From Flavobacteriaceae bacterium (lineage in GTDB: Bacteria > Bacteroidota > Bacteroidia > Flavobacteriales > Flavobacteriaceae), in assembly GCA_014238425.1 (NCBI GenBank), contig JABABD010000029.1, forward strand, positions 1 through 64,000: a stretch of 64,000 nucleotides of DNA, read 5' to 3'. The position numbers were made by a program, and so were the translations under genes. Of the stretch, positions 37,825-47,346 are shown one piece after another. Positions within the stretch are counted from its first letter, which is position 1. Each line of letters begins with the position of its first letter. The notes beneath the pieces were generated by a model, which had not been told where the DNA came from, did no database searches, and saw nothing but the letters and a program-made list of their open reading frames with translations.

Positions 37825-38738
37825 GGATTTTTGATAAATCAAAGCCTATTAATTTCGTGATTGTATTCTCAATCACACTTTTTGCATTTTTGTCTGCTCA
37901 GTTTAAATTTTCTCTAGGAGAATGGAATGTTGATTATGTCATAAGACAAGTTGCAGCTTTTCTATTATGTCTTATGAATTTAGTACTGCTTAATTTTATT
38001 GTAAGCAAGAATAATCTTACCCAAAAAAGCAGTTACAAAATATTATTATTCAGTCTGTTTTTTGCGATGGTATCATTTTCTATGAATAATCTTAGCATAT
38101 TGATTTCCAACTTGTTTATCTTATTAGCGTTGCGAAGAATCATTAGCCTTAAATCATTATTAAAAGTTAAGAAAAAGCTATTGGATGCTTCCGTTTTAAT
38201 TGCTATAGCGTCATTATTTCATTTTTGGAGTATACTGTTCATGTTGTTGGTGTTTGCAGCTCTCGTATTTTATTCAGAGAATAAATTTAAAAATTGGATA
38301 ATTCCATTTGTTGGCATTATTACAGTAGCTTCCGTTTTTATTGCCTATCATATTATCCGTTTTGATAATTATGGCAATCCGCTAAACTATGTCGACACCA
38401 TTGATTTTAATTATGAAAATTATAATGACCCAAAACTTATTATTGCAATAACTGTTTTTTTATCGTTCGGAGTTTGGGCTTCTTTTTTTTACATTAACAG
38501 TATTAATAAGAAGTTGAAAACGTTTAGGCCATCGTTTATTATTGTATTGATAATGGCTATACTATCAGTCGTTGTAGCACTAATATCACCAGATAAAAAC
38601 GGAAGCGAATTGTTGTTTTTATTTGCTCCTTTAGCAGTAATTATTACTAACTATATTGAAGTTATAGAGGAAAAATGGTTTAAAGAAATTTTGATAATCG
38701 TTTTAGTTATGATTCCTGTTTCATTCCAGTTTTTTTAG
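37815..38738 (+). CDS. polytopic membrane protein, DUF6427 family
   Basis: 307-residue membrane protein with about eight hydrophobic helices in regular spacing and short polar loops. The order next to DUF6341 and purD is the one I know for the flavobacterial DUF6427 family. The C-terminal half has a short motif LISPDKNGSELLFLFAPLAV between helices. No catalytic motif is seen and the function is unknown. It is divergent from DUF6341, with only 39 bases between start codons, so regulatory sites of the two overlap. Confidence 0.75.
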   Translation: MITRIFDKSKPINFVIVFSITLFAFLSAQFKFSLGEWNVDYVIRQVAAFLLCLMNLVLLNFIVSKNNLTQKSSYKILLFSLFFAMVSFSMNNLSILISNLFILLALRRIISLKSLLKVKKKLLDASVLIAIASLFHFWSILFMLLVFAALVFYSENKFKNWIIPFVGIITVASVFIAYHIIRFDNYGNPLNYVDTIDFNYENYNDPKLIIAITVFLSFGVWASFFYINSINKKLKTFRPSFIIVLIMAILSVVVALISPDKNGSELLFLFAPLAVIITNYIEVIEEKWFKEILIIVLVMIPVSFQFF

Positions 38739-38767
38739 TTGCGTGTTCTTCTGATAATATTTCATCG

Positions 38768-38775
38768 TATCTTTG
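38768..38775 (+). promoter_or_regulatory. promoter -7 element upstream of the DUF4254 gene
   Basis: TATCTTTG (38768-38775) matches TAnnTTTG and lies 19 bases before the ATG at 38795. A TTG at 38739-38741 is too far (26 bases) for an ideal -33 element, so the -33 assignment is uncertain. Confidence 0.4.
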
Positions 38776-38794
38776 CAAAACAAAAGTTATAAAT

Positions 38795-39403
38795 ATGTTT
38801 ACTAATAAAGCAAATACCATTTTTAAGGATGTGATAGACAGGTATCACATTATTAATACAGTGGACCAATCATTCAATAACCCTTACGATAAAGCGGCAC
38901 ATACTATTGAACATCTTCTGTATAGAAAATGTTGGATAGATACAGTGCAATGGCATTATGAAGACATTATTAGAGACCCAAATATCGACCCTGTAGCGGC
39001 GCTTAAGTTAAAGAGACAAATTGATGCCTCCAATCAAGACAGAACTGATATGGTCGAATATATTGACAGTTATTTTTTGAATGAGTATATCGATGTTTCT
39101 TCTAAAAAAGACGCAACAATCAATACAGAAAGCCCGGCTTGGGGGATAGATAGATTGTCTATTTTAGCACTCAAGATTTATCACATGGATGAAGAGGCAA
39201 CTCGAATCAACGCCACCGAATCTCATAGAGAGGCATGCCAAAATAAACTAACTGTATTATTGGAGCAACGCGTTGATTTATCTACTGCAATAGATACATT
39301 ATTAAACGACATCAAGAAAGGAGATAAGTATATGAAAGTGTACAAGCAGATGAAGATGTATAATGATGATGAATTAAACCCGGTTCTACGTTCACAGAAA
39401 TAA
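38795..39403 (+). CDS. DUF4254 family protein
   Basis: 202-residue soluble, mostly helical protein, recognised as DUF4254 from NPYDKAAHTIEHLLYRKCWIDTVQWHYED (quoted in parts: NPYDKAAHTIEHLLY and CWIDTVQWHYED) near residues 28 to 56, and from DPVAALKLKRQIDASNQDR. The family is found in Bacteroidota, commonly next to a GT9 glycosyltransferase as here, where the GT9 gene starts 16 bases downstream. Biochemical function is unknown; a link to LPS core synthesis is only suggested by the neighbour. No signal peptide or membrane helix. Confidence 0.85.
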   Translation: MFTNKANTIFKDVIDRYHIINTVDQSFNNPYDKAAHTIEHLLYRKCWIDTVQWHYEDIIRDPNIDPVAALKLKRQIDASNQDRTDMVEYIDSYFLNEYIDVSSKKDATINTESPAWGIDRLSILALKIYHMDEEATRINATESHREACQNKLTVLLEQRVDLSTAIDTLLNDIKKGDKYMKVYKQMKMYNDDELNPVLRSQK

Positions 39404-39419
39404 TTCTTTCTTATCTGTG

Positions 39420-40445
39420 ATGCCAAAACTACCAAAACACATTCTTGTCATCCGCTTATCTGCAATGGGAGATATAGCGATGGTAGTTCCTGTTTTAAGA
39501 GCATTTGCGCAACGGTATCCAAAAGTTAAACTCACTGTTTTAACTAGGGCGTTTTTCGCTCCTTTTTTTAGGGACATTCCTAATGTAAGAATGTTTAGTG
39601 TCGATGTCAAAAACAAACATAAAGGCCTTAAAGGATTATATAAATTATCAAAAGAATTAAAGGCTCTTGATATTGACGCTGTGGCAGATTTACATAATGT
39701 TTTGCGAACTAAAATCTTAAAAATATTCCTTAATACAAAGAGATTCACTCAAGTTAATAAAGGGCGTAAAGAAAAAAAAGACTTGATTTCTGGCAAAGAT
39801 TTTAGGCAATTAAAATCGATGCACCAGCGTTATGCCGATGTTTTTGAAGATTTAGGATTTAAGGTAGATATTTCAAACCCAAATTTTCCAGACGTAAGAG
39901 AGCTTTCATTGGAAGCACAAAATATGCTTGGGGCAAAAACACAGAAATGGATCGGCATTGCTCCTTTTGCACAATATAAGTCTAAGATGTATCCGCTGGA
40001 TTTAGTTGAAAAAGTAATTGAGACATTGTCACTTAAAAAAACCTGTAAAATCATTCTTTTTGGAGGCGGACAAATTGAAGCACAGAGATTGGAAGAAATG
40101 AAAGTTAGATATGAGAATGTTATTAATTTAGCCAATAGGCTGCCTTTGAACCAAGAGCTTGATATTATCTCGAATCTTGATTTAATGGTGTCCATGGATT
40201 CTGGGAATGCACATATAGCAGCAATGCTAGGAAAAAAAGTCGTGACGATTTGGGGAGTAACGCATCCTTTTGCTGGATTTTATCCTTATCATCAAGATAG
40301 AGATTTGGCAATTTTATCTGATAGAAGTAATTATCCTAAAATACCAACTTCGGTGTATGGAAATAAATTTCCTTCAGGGTATGAAGATGTAGCACGAAGT
40401 ATACCCTCTGAGGTCGTTTTAGAGAAACTAGAATCACTCCTATAA
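39420..40445 (+). CDS. glycosyltransferase family 9 (heptosyltransferase-like)
   Basis: GT-B enzyme of the LPS heptosyltransferase family, 341 residues. The N-terminus HILVIRLSAMGDIAMVVPVL contains the family Arg-x-x-x-x-Gly-Asp acceptor site. The C-terminal donor domain has IGIAPFAQYKSKMYP, KIILFGGGQIEAQR and the diagnostic SMDSGNAHIAAMLGKKVVTIWG with HPFAGFYPY after it. I chose the ATG at 39420; a GTG directly before it (39417) is the only close alternative. It probably adds a heptose or similar sugar to the lipid A core (inference). It follows DUF4254 by 16 bases and ends at a strong bidirectional terminator. Confidence 0.9.
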   Translation: MPKLPKHILVIRLSAMGDIAMVVPVLRAFAQRYPKVKLTVLTRAFFAPFFRDIPNVRMFSVDVKNKHKGLKGLYKLSKELKALDIDAVADLHNVLRTKILKIFLNTKRFTQVNKGRKEKKDLISGKDFRQLKSMHQRYADVFEDLGFKVDISNPNFPDVRELSLEAQNMLGAKTQKWIGIAPFAQYKSKMYPLDLVEKVIETLSLKKTCKIILFGGGQIEAQRLEEMKVRYENVINLANRLPLNQELDIISNLDLMVSMDSGNAHIAAMLGKKVVTIWGVTHPFAGFYPYHQDRDLAILSDRSNYPKIPTSVYGNKFPSGYEDVARSIPSEVVLEKLESLL

Positions 40446-40449
40446 AAAA

Positions 40450-40471
40450 GCCCCACTCATTTGAGTGGGGC
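40450..40471. terminator. bidirectional intrinsic terminator
   Basis: A perfect inverted repeat, GCCCCACTC (40450-40458) and GAGTGGGGC (40463-40471), encloses the loop ATTT. An A6 run precedes it on the plus strand (U6 tract for minus-strand transcripts), and CAAAATTT follows it. It would stop the GT9 transcript and, with the better U tract, the convergent ferredoxin-reductase transcript. The region 40472-40684 contains nothing else that I can identify. Confidence 0.85.
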
Positions 40472-40684
40472 CAAAATTTAAACGTATTCATCTTAAAAAT
40501 AGATAATCCCAAAATCTAAATAACGCTTAAAACTTTTACAAAAGTATTTCGTTTTAATTTTAGCAAAAATTTATTGTAGGAATATCTCATCAAATTTCGA
40601 TGAAAAGCATTTTTTGACGTTTAAAAAACAAAAAATTCAGATAAAGTGAGTAATGTAAAAATTTAATCGGTAATTTTTGATGTT

Positions 40685-41740
40685 TTATACATCATCATAA
40701 TCTATATAAATTGATGATGATGTTGGATGTGCTTGGCAGGTTAATATCAGCCCATCTTCTACTTCTTTGTCGGTTAAAATATTGTTTTGGCGCATCGTGG
40801 CCTTGCCTTCAGTTATTCTCGCCAAACAACTACTACAAATACCTCCTTGACACGAGTAAGGAGCATCTAGATCGTTGTCTAAAGCAGCCTCTAAAATAGA
40901 TTGTTTTTGAGACATTTCGAAGGAATACTCTTCATCATCGACCATTACGGTGATATTCGTTACTCCAGTATTAGTAATCTCTTCTTGTATGTCACTAGGT
41001 TTAGCCGCCTTAAAGAGTTCAAAGAAAATAGAGGACTCATTTATATTATGTTCCATCAAGACATTCTTAACCGTATGTATCATGGCTTCTGGACCACAAA
41101 GGTAAAAAGCGTCAATAGTTATATGCTTGTGCTCGTTCTTGACTATGAAATTGACTGTGCTTTTCTCTATACGCCCGAAAATAGCATCTTCCTCCTGAGT
41201 TTGACTGAATACGAACTGAATTGTAAAACGATCTTTATATTGATGCCTAAGCTCTAAAAGTTCATTTAAAAACATAGTGTCTGTAGTAGTTTTATTGCCA
41301 TAAACCAAAATAACTTTACTATATACTTCCTCTTCTAAAGCACATTTTATAATGCTTAAGATTGGGGTGATTCCACTACCAGCTGCAAAGGCTGCTATGT
41401 TTTTAGTTTTTTTATCGTTTGGCTCAAAAACAAATCGACCTTTAGGCGAAGCAACTTCTAAGAAGTCTCCATCTTTTAATTGGGTGTTTGCATAAGACGA
41501 GAATGTCCCATCCTTTACTTCTTTTACAGCTACAATTAATTCTTCACTTCTAGGAGAGGAGCAGATTGAATAATCGCGACGAACCTCATTGCCATTGATA
41601 ATGGTCTTTAAAGTAAGATACTGTCCAGCCTTAAAAGAGAAATCGGTTTTTAATCGATCCGGGATATCAAAATGTATGCTAATGGCTTTATCAGTTTCCT
41701 TATGTATGTGTTTTATCTTAAGTTTATGGAATTGAGACAT
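40685..41740 (-). CDS. PaaE-type ferredoxin reductase with C-terminal 2Fe-2S domain
   Basis: 351-residue NAD(P)H:acceptor reductase of the phenylacetyl-CoA epoxidase reductase (PaaE) type. The FAD domain has FKAGQYLTLK and the RRDYSICSSP flavin motif (about residues 55 to 64). The NAD(P) domain has FAAGSGITPILSIIK and FYLCGPEAMI. The C-terminal plant-type ferredoxin domain carries the cluster ligands in PYSCQGGICSSCLARITEG plus LTCQAHP (C-x4-C-x2-C...C). The partner oxygenase is not in the window, so its electron acceptor is unknown. It is a single-gene unit ending at the terminator at 40450-40471. Confidence 0.93.
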   Translation of the reverse strand: MSQFHKLKIKHIHKETDKAISIHFDIPDRLKTDFSFKAGQYLTLKTIINGNEVRRDYSICSSPRSEELIVAVKEVKDGTFSSYANTQLKDGDFLEVASPKGRFVFEPNDKKTKNIAAFAAGSGITPILSIIKCALEEEVYSKVILVYGNKTTTDTMFLNELLELRHQYKDRFTIQFVFSQTQEEDAIFGRIEKSTVNFIVKNEHKHITIDAFYLCGPEAMIHTVKNVLMEHNINESSIFFELFKAAKPSDIQEEITNTGVTNITVMVDDEEYSFEMSQKQSILEAALDNDLDAPYSCQGGICSSCLARITEGKATMRQNNILTDKEVEDGLILTCQAHPTSSSIYIDYDDV

Positions 41741-41755
41741 ATATTATGTTTTCGA

Positions 41756-41763
41756 CAAAAATA
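41756..41763 (-). promoter_or_regulatory. promoter -7 element for the ferredoxin reductase gene
   Basis: On the minus strand TATTTTTG (41763-41756) matches TAnnTTTG and lies 15 bases before the start codon at 41740. No TTTG is found at the right distance for -33; the next CAAA is about 35 bases away. Confidence 0.4.
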
Positions 41764-41852
41764 CTAAAGTGCCATCTTTAATCTTATTTTTAGTGTAACA
41801 AAAGCAACGGATTTGTTACTTATATCATAATCGACATCAACCTAGCCATTAT

Positions 41853-43319
41853 ATGATTAAAAGATTTTTGAGTTTAGAGTGGAAATCATTTTTTAGGTCT
41901 TCTAGTTTTGGAAAGAGTTTATCTATAAAAATATTTCTGGGCTTCATGGCATTGTACATGATTGGAAGCCTTCTAGTCACAGGAATCTTTATGTTTAAGG
42001 CGATTCAAAATTTCTTCCCAGATACAGATCCAATTATAGTTGTCAATAATTATTTAATTTATTGGATATTATTTGAATTACTATTTAGGTATTTTATGCA
42101 AAAATTGCCAGTCCTCAATATAAAGCCATTACTTGCACTACCTATTTCAAGATCTAATATTGCCAATTTTGTATTGTTTAAATCGACTCTTTCTTTTTTT
42201 AATGTTTTACCTCTTTTTTGGATTATTCCATTTTCGATCAACTTAATAATAGAAGGTTACCCAGTATTAAATGTGTTGGCTTGGGTTCTAGCATTGATAG
42301 GACTTATTTTATCCGTCAATTTTTTGAATTTCTTGATAAATAAAAAGAATGCAGTGTTCTATACTGTTCTTTTAGTTTTGGTCGGTGCAATAGCTTTGGA
42401 GTATTTCGATGTTTTCAAGTTTTCTCACATATTTGGCGAGCTGTTCAATTATCTTTATGATCGACCAATTTTGGCCGCAATACCTTTATTATTAGCAGGC
42501 ATATTATATCGAATTAATTATAAGTACTTAAAAAACAATTTGTTTTTAGACGCATCGTTAAAGACAAAAACTCAAGAGATCTCTACTCAAGATCTGTCTT
42601 GGACTAGACGGTTTGGAGAAATAGCACCTTTTTTACAGTTAGATTTAAAATTAATATGGCGCAATAAACGCCCCAAGATGACTGTATACTTATCATTGGC
42701 GTTGATATTATATGGCTTGTATTTTTATACAAATGCTAAAATGTTAGAAATGCCAATTATCTTATTATTTGCGGGTATTTTTATGACTGGGATGTTTCTT
42801 TCAAACTTTGGGCAGTTCATCCCTGCTTGGGATAGTTCATACTATAGTATGATGATGGCACAAAATATTCCAATGCGTAAATATTTAGAATCTAAAGCTG
42901 GCTTGATTACATTTAGTGTGGTCATTCTATTTTTACTTACGATACCTTATGTTTATTTTGGGTGGAATGTATTAGCTATTAATGCAGCAGCAGCATTGTA
43001 TAATATTGGCGTAAATATTCCACTATTATTATGGATTACATCTTTCAATAAAAAACGTGTTGACCTTGAAAAAAGTCCGATGATGAATTATCAAGGAATG
43101 GGTGCTGCGCAATGGATATTTGTGCTTCCATTTTTAGGACTTCCAGCTTTAATATTTGGGCTTACTGCACTTATATCAAGCTCAGTAATTGGCGTCGCCT
43201 TATTAGCATTGCTAGGAATATTAGGCATACTGTTTAGAAACACTTTATTTAATAAGATTACGGAACTCTATAAGCGTAAAAAATACGCTATGGTGGCAGG
43301 ATTTAATGAAAAACAATAA
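41853..43319 (+). CDS. DUF5687 family ABC-type membrane protein
   Basis: 488-residue integral membrane protein with about 12 hydrophobic helices and no signal peptide, recognised as the Bacteroidota DUF5687 family. It has a cytoplasmic stretch near residues 230 to 275 (TKTQEISTQDLSWTRRFGEIAPFLQLDLKLIWRNKRPKM, quoted in parts: QDLSWTRRFGEIAPF and DLKLIWRNKRPKM). It is followed after nine bases by an ABC ATPase, so it is the likely permease of an ABC exporter. The LKLIWRNKR-like segment before a helix is typical of ABC-2 permeases. Substrate unknown. Confidence 0.82.
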   Translation: MIKRFLSLEWKSFFRSSSFGKSLSIKIFLGFMALYMIGSLLVTGIFMFKAIQNFFPDTDPIIVVNNYLIYWILFELLFRYFMQKLPVLNIKPLLALPISRSNIANFVLFKSTLSFFNVLPLFWIIPFSINLIIEGYPVLNVLAWVLALIGLILSVNFLNFLINKKNAVFYTVLLVLVGAIALEYFDVFKFSHIFGELFNYLYDRPILAAIPLLLAGILYRINYKYLKNNLFLDASLKTKTQEISTQDLSWTRRFGEIAPFLQLDLKLIWRNKRPKMTVYLSLALILYGLYFYTNAKMLEMPIILLFAGIFMTGMFLSNFGQFIPAWDSSYYSMMMAQNIPMRKYLESKAGLITFSVVILFLLTIPYVYFGWNVLAINAAAALYNIGVNIPLLLWITSFNKKRVDLEKSPMMNYQGMGAAQWIFVLPFLGLPALIFGLTALISSSVIGVALLALLGILGILFRNTLFNKITELYKRKKYAMVAGFNEKQ

Positions 43320-43328
43320 ATCGAAATT

Positions 43329-44042
43329 ATGATAACTTCAGATAACCTCACAAAAGCTTATAAAGGAAATACCGTTTTAAGCATTGCCCATCTTGAAATT
43401 CCAAAAGGCCAAAGTTTTGGTTTAGTAGGTAATAATGGTGCAGGCAAAACGACCTACTTTAGTTTGCTATTAGATCTTATAAAACCCACATCAGGGCATA
43501 TCAATAATAATGACATCCAAGTACACGAAAGTGAAGATTGGAAACCTTTTACCTCTGCATTTATTGATGAAAGCTTTCTTATAGGATATTTGACTCCAGA
43601 AGAGTATTTTTATTTTATTGGTGATTTGAGAGGACAGAATAAAGCTGACGTTGATGGTCTAATATCAAAATTTGAAGATTTTTTTCACGATGAAATTCTT
43701 GGGCAGAAAAAATATTTAAGAGATTTAAGTAAGGGTAATCAAAAAAAAGCAGGCATTGTGGCCACTATGATTGGTAATCCAGAAGTAATTATTTTAGATG
43801 AACCTTTTGCTAATCTTGACCCTACAACACAAATTCGATTAAAACAAATTATTAAGCAGCTTACCGAAAACAGAGATGTTACTGTACTGATCTCTAGCCA
43901 TGACCTAATGCATGTTACGGATGTTTGCGAACGCATTGTAGTGCTAGAGAAAGGCGAAATTGTAAAGGATTTAAAAACCAGCGAAGCAACCTTAAAAGAA
44001 CTTGAAGCTCATTTTTCATCTACCGCTACAAGTACCATATGA
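43329..44042 (+). CDS. ABC transporter ATP-binding protein
   Basis: 237-residue nucleotide-binding subunit. Walker A is GLVGNNGAGKTTYFS (about residues 32 to 46), the signature-like segment is LRDLSKGNQKKAGIVA, Walker B is EVIILDEPFANLDP, and the switch His is in VLISSHDLMHV. The family is that of ABC-2 exporters (CcmA/NatA-like). Nine bases separate it from the DUF5687 gene, so the two make a complete exporter. The C-terminal end (SSTATSTI) has no extra domain. Confidence 0.93.
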   Translation: MITSDNLTKAYKGNTVLSIAHLEIPKGQSFGLVGNNGAGKTTYFSLLLDLIKPTSGHINNNDIQVHESEDWKPFTSAFIDESFLIGYLTPEEYFYFIGDLRGQNKADVDGLISKFEDFFHDEILGQKKYLRDLSKGNQKKAGIVATMIGNPEVIILDEPFANLDPTTQIRLKQIIKQLTENRDVTVLISSHDLMHVTDVCERIVVLEKGEIVKDLKTSEATLKELEAHFSSTATSTI

Positions 44043-44153
44043 TTAAAACAGCTTGAAAAAGTTGGTATCTAATTCAAAAAGATGCTTATTTTTACGGTTC
44101 TATATAATAATGACTAGGGTTTTTAGTTATTGTTTACACCAAATGAACCAACG

Positions 44154-46685
44154 TTGAGAACGACTTTTAAAGTTTTATCTGCATTTTTTTGTCTAACACT
44201 ATTTGTTGTTAGTTGCTCACGGAAAAAAGACACTTTCCTAAGTAGGAATCTTCATGCTGTATCGGCAGAATACAATGCGTTATACAATGGTTATAATGCT
44301 TTAGAAGATGGCCGCACAAGTCTTAACGAATCTTATAACGATAACTATTGGGAACTCCTTCCAATAGAACGAATGCAGATATCTGAGGAAATCTCACTTC
44401 CTGGTCAAAACAAGAATCCTAATTTTGAAAGAGCGGAGGAAAAAGCGGTGAAAGCCATTCAGAAACATTCCATTAACGTTCAAGGAAAAGAACACAATCC
44501 ACAGATGGATGAAGCATTCTTGCTTTTAGGAAAAGCACGTTACTACGATCAACGTTTTGTCCCCGCTCTTGATGCTTTCAATAACATCTTGAATGACTAC
44601 CCTACAAGTGATAAAATTAACCAAGTAAGGATATGGAGAGAGAAGACCAATATTAGAATGGAAAATAATGAGGTCGCTATCAAAAACCTTAAAAGGCTAT
44701 TAGAATTGGAAGAACTGGAGAAGCAAGATTTAGCTGATGCCACATCCATATTAGCACAAGCGTATGTAAACATCAAGGCGTTAGATAGTGCCTTAATGCA
44801 AATAAAAGTTGCGTCTATATCTACAAGAGATAATGAAGAAAAAGGACGTTATAATTTTATAAAAGGGCAACTATATAATTTGCTTGAAGAAAAAGATAGT
44901 GCGAACATGGCGTTTGATGAGGTTATTGAACTCAACAGGAAGACACCAAGAATCTATATGATAAGCGCTTATATCGAGAAGGCAAAGAATTTTGATTACG
45001 CTGGAGGAAATAAACTTGAGTTTATTGAATTGTTAACTGATTTAGAGGAAAATAGAGAGAACAGACCGTTTTTAGATAAAATATATCATCAGATTGCTGT
45101 ATACCATGAAAGAAATGGTTCTGACACCATTGCTTCTAAATATTATAACCAATCGTTAAGAGCAAAATCACAAGATAGATACTTACAATCTAGAAACTAT
45201 GTGGCTTTGGGCGACATGAATTTTGATAATGCATTGTATAGAGAAGCAGGAGCTTATTATGATAGCACCATGACTAAATTGGTTGAAAATTCTAAACCAT
45301 TCAGAATAATTAAACGAAAGAGAGATAATCTGGACGATGTGATTCTTTATGAAATGGGTTCCCAACGCAACGATAGTATTTTAAACCTTGTCTCGCTTTC
45401 AGAAGACGATAGAATATCTTTTTTTGAAGATTATGTCGCAGAAATAAAAGTAAAAGCTGAAGCTGAAAAAGAAAGAGCGGAAGCAGCAACAAGAAGCAAA
45501 GGTCTTTCTCAAAATGCTAATGGAATTAATACATTGGGTAACCGTGAAACAGGAGAACAATTTTATTTCTATAACCCAACGTCTGTGGCTTTTGGAAAGA
45601 ATGAATTTATTAAGATATGGGGAGATAGAGCTTTAGAAGACAATTGGAGAATGTCGACCCAAGGAAGCACCTCCATTGGAGCTACGGCTGTAGGCACAGA
45701 AACTCTAGCTGCTACGGAAGAAGAATTATACGACCCTCAATTTTATATATCCAGAATACCATCTGATTCTAAAGAAATTGATAGTATCACTAGGGAGCGA
45801 AATTTTGCCTATTATCAATTGGGCTTAATATATAAAGAACAGTTTAAGGAATATGAACTTGCAAAAGACAAACTGCAGAAATTGCTAAAAAATAAACCAG
45901 AAGAACGATTAGTACTTCCTGCTAAGTATAATTTGTTTAGGATCTATGAGTTACTTGGGCAAAAAGGTGAAGCAGATATCATGAAAAATCATATTGTGTC
46001 TAATTATGCAGATTCTAGATATGCTTCTATAATCAATAATCCTGATAAAGCGTTGTCAAAGGATGAGAATAGTCCGGAGAGTTTGTATGAAGCCCTTTAT
46101 AAAAAACATAAAAATCAAGAATATATTGAGGTTATTTCTAAAGCTATAGAGTACATAAACAGGTTTGAAGGCGAAGATATTGTTCCTAAGTTCGAATTCT
46201 TAAAAGCCACTGCAAGTGGTCGTTTATATGGCTATTCCGCCTATAAGAAAGCTATTGATTTTATTGCATTGACGTATCCGAGTACTAATGAAGGGAAGAG
46301 AGCCCAAATGATGTCTGAATTGGTATTAACTAAGATGGAGAAAAAAGAGTTTGTCGACGATAAAAACGCCACAAGATGCAAAGTTATTTACCCTTTCACC
46401 AATCCAACAGCCACTGAAATCGAAGAATTCACAAAAACATTAAACGAGATAGTGGCAGGTGTAAAATACTATGAATTAAGTACTTCTGTCGATGTGTATA
46501 ACAAAAACACTATTTTTGTAGTAGTTCATGGACTAAAAAGTATTGAAGGCGCTAAAGGCTTCGCAGAGCTTTTAGACGATGACAAATACAAGATAACGCG
46601 AACAGATTATTTTGCAATCTCATCAAAAAATTATGAGGTCATACAAATTCATAAAAATTTAAATACATACTTAGAATCCCAATAA
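44154..46685 (+). CDS. sprE: type IX secretion system lipoprotein SprE/PorW
   Basis: TPR-containing lipoprotein required for type IX secretion and gliding motility in Bacteroidota. The first residues give a lipoprotein signal (RTTFKVLSAFFCLTLFVVSC, lipobox VVSC), followed by the SprE-like SRKKDTFLSRNLHAVSAEYNALYNGYNALEDG (quoted in parts: KKDTFLSRNLHA and YNALYNGYNALEDG). Helical TPR repeats run from about residue 90 to 450 and again near 540 to 690; residues about 440 to 460 are a short charged coiled coil. No ATG start exists. I prefer TTG at 44154 because the basic n-region follows it directly; TTG at 44130 would add eight residues. Length 843 fits SprE. Confidence 0.88.
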   Translation: MRTTFKVLSAFFCLTLFVVSCSRKKDTFLSRNLHAVSAEYNALYNGYNALEDGRTSLNESYNDNYWELLPIERMQISEEISLPGQNKNPNFERAEEKAVKAIQKHSINVQGKEHNPQMDEAFLLLGKARYYDQRFVPALDAFNNILNDYPTSDKINQVRIWREKTNIRMENNEVAIKNLKRLLELEELEKQDLADATSILAQAYVNIKALDSALMQIKVASISTRDNEEKGRYNFIKGQLYNLLEEKDSANMAFDEVIELNRKTPRIYMISAYIEKAKNFDYAGGNKLEFIELLTDLEENRENRPFLDKIYHQIAVYHERNGSDTIASKYYNQSLRAKSQDRYLQSRNYVALGDMNFDNALYREAGAYYDSTMTKLVENSKPFRIIKRKRDNLDDVILYEMGSQRNDSILNLVSLSEDDRISFFEDYVAEIKVKAEAEKERAEAATRSKGLSQNANGINTLGNRETGEQFYFYNPTSVAFGKNEFIKIWGDRALEDNWRMSTQGSTSIGATAVGTETLAATEEELYDPQFYISRIPSDSKEIDSITRERNFAYYQLGLIYKEQFKEYELAKDKLQKLLKNKPEERLVLPAKYNLFRIYELLGQKGEADIMKNHIVSNYADSRYASIINNPDKALSKDENSPESLYEALYKKHKNQEYIEVISKAIEYINRFEGEDIVPKFEFLKATASGRLYGYSAYKKAIDFIALTYPSTNEGKRAQMMSELVLTKMEKKEFVDDKNATRCKVIYPFTNPTATEIEEFTKTLNEIVAGVKYYELSTSVDVYNKNTIFVVVHGLKSIEGAKGFAELLDDDKYKITRTDYFAISSKNYEVIQIHKNLNTYLESQ

Positions 46686-46718
46686 AATAAACAGTAACCC
46701 AAGTTAATTAATAGCATT

Positions 46719-47135
46719 ATGTTTTCAGACAACAAAAAAGGAAGACCGGAGTTAGACTCCACGTCTCAACAAAACAGAATAGCCCAAGGCACGAAAATAG
46801 TTGGAGATCTTGTAAGCGAAGGCGGATTTAGGATAGATGGAGAAATAGAAGGAACATTAAAGACACCTGGAAAGGTAGTTGTAGGAAAAACAGGACTAAT
46901 AAAAGGAACCTTAGAAGGTGCCAATGCCGATTTCGAAGGAAAGTTTTCAGGTAAGTTGTTACTGTCTGGAACTCTTACTTTAAAGTCTTCTGCCTTAATT
47001 GAAGGAGAAGTGATTGTGGGTAAATTGGCTGTAGAACCGGGAGCAACTTTCAATGCGTCGTGTTCTATGAAAGGGGCCGTAAAAGAACTTAGTAAGGGTG
47101 AGCCACAAAAACAAAAATCAGAGCAATCAGCTTAA
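46719..47135 (+). CDS. bactofilin (polymer-forming cytoskeletal protein)
   Basis: 138-residue bactofilin. A short polar N-terminus (residues 1 to 22) precedes the right-handed beta-helix domain (about 23 to 118), built from short Gly/Val-rich turns: IVGDLVSEGGFRIDGEIEG, VVVGKTGLIKGTLEG and LIEGEVIVGKLAVEPGA. A charged C-terminal tail (KGEPQKQKSEQSA) follows. Such proteins self-assemble into filaments near the membrane and help shape or organise the envelope. Its last 38 bases overlap the start of atpZ in another frame, which links it transcriptionally to the ATP synthase accessory genes. Confidence 0.93.
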   Translation: MFSDNKKGRPELDSTSQQNRIAQGTKIVGDLVSEGGFRIDGEIEGTLKTPGKVVVGKTGLIKGTLEGANADFEGKFSGKLLLSGTLTLKSSALIEGEVIVGKLAVEPGATFNASCSMKGAVKELSKGEPQKQKSEQSA

Positions 47136-47346
47136 TTCATACGCACGATTTTCTGGCATTGCCTTTCAAATGATTGCCATTATTGGCTTAGGAACATTTG
47201 GAGGCGTTAAAATGGATGAGACGTATCCTAATCAATATCGCGTTTTCACTCTAATTGGTTCATTGGGAAGTATTGCAATTGCCCTATACGTGGTTATCAG
47301 ACGCGTGACAAATTTTTCAAAAAAACAAAATTCATCAGATGAGTAA
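47098..47346 (+). CDS. AtpZ/AtpI family protein
   Basis: 82-residue membrane protein with two helices (about residues 18 to 36 and 48 to 66). The family signature is YARFSGIAFQMIAIIGLGTFGGVKMDE. It is an accessory factor of the F-type ATP synthase thought to help c-ring assembly or cation supply. The only suitable start is the GTG at 47098, inside the bactofilin gene; no ATG exists before the conserved region. It overlaps the next gene by eight bases. Position just upstream of atpB supports the call. Confidence 0.85.
   Translation: MSHKNKNQSNQLNSYARFSGIAFQMIAIIGLGTFGGVKMDETYPNQYRVFTLIGSLGSIAIALYVVIRRVTNFSKKQNSSDE

Noticed and set aside
39392..39748. Minus-strand open frame of 118 codons over the start of the GT9 gene
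   Set aside because: Complement shadow of a gene with conserved motifs.
40901..41257. Plus-strand open frame of 118 codons inside the ferredoxin reductase gene
   Set aside because: The minus-strand gene has clear FAD, NAD(P) and 2Fe-2S motifs across the same bases; the plus-strand translation has no domain pattern.
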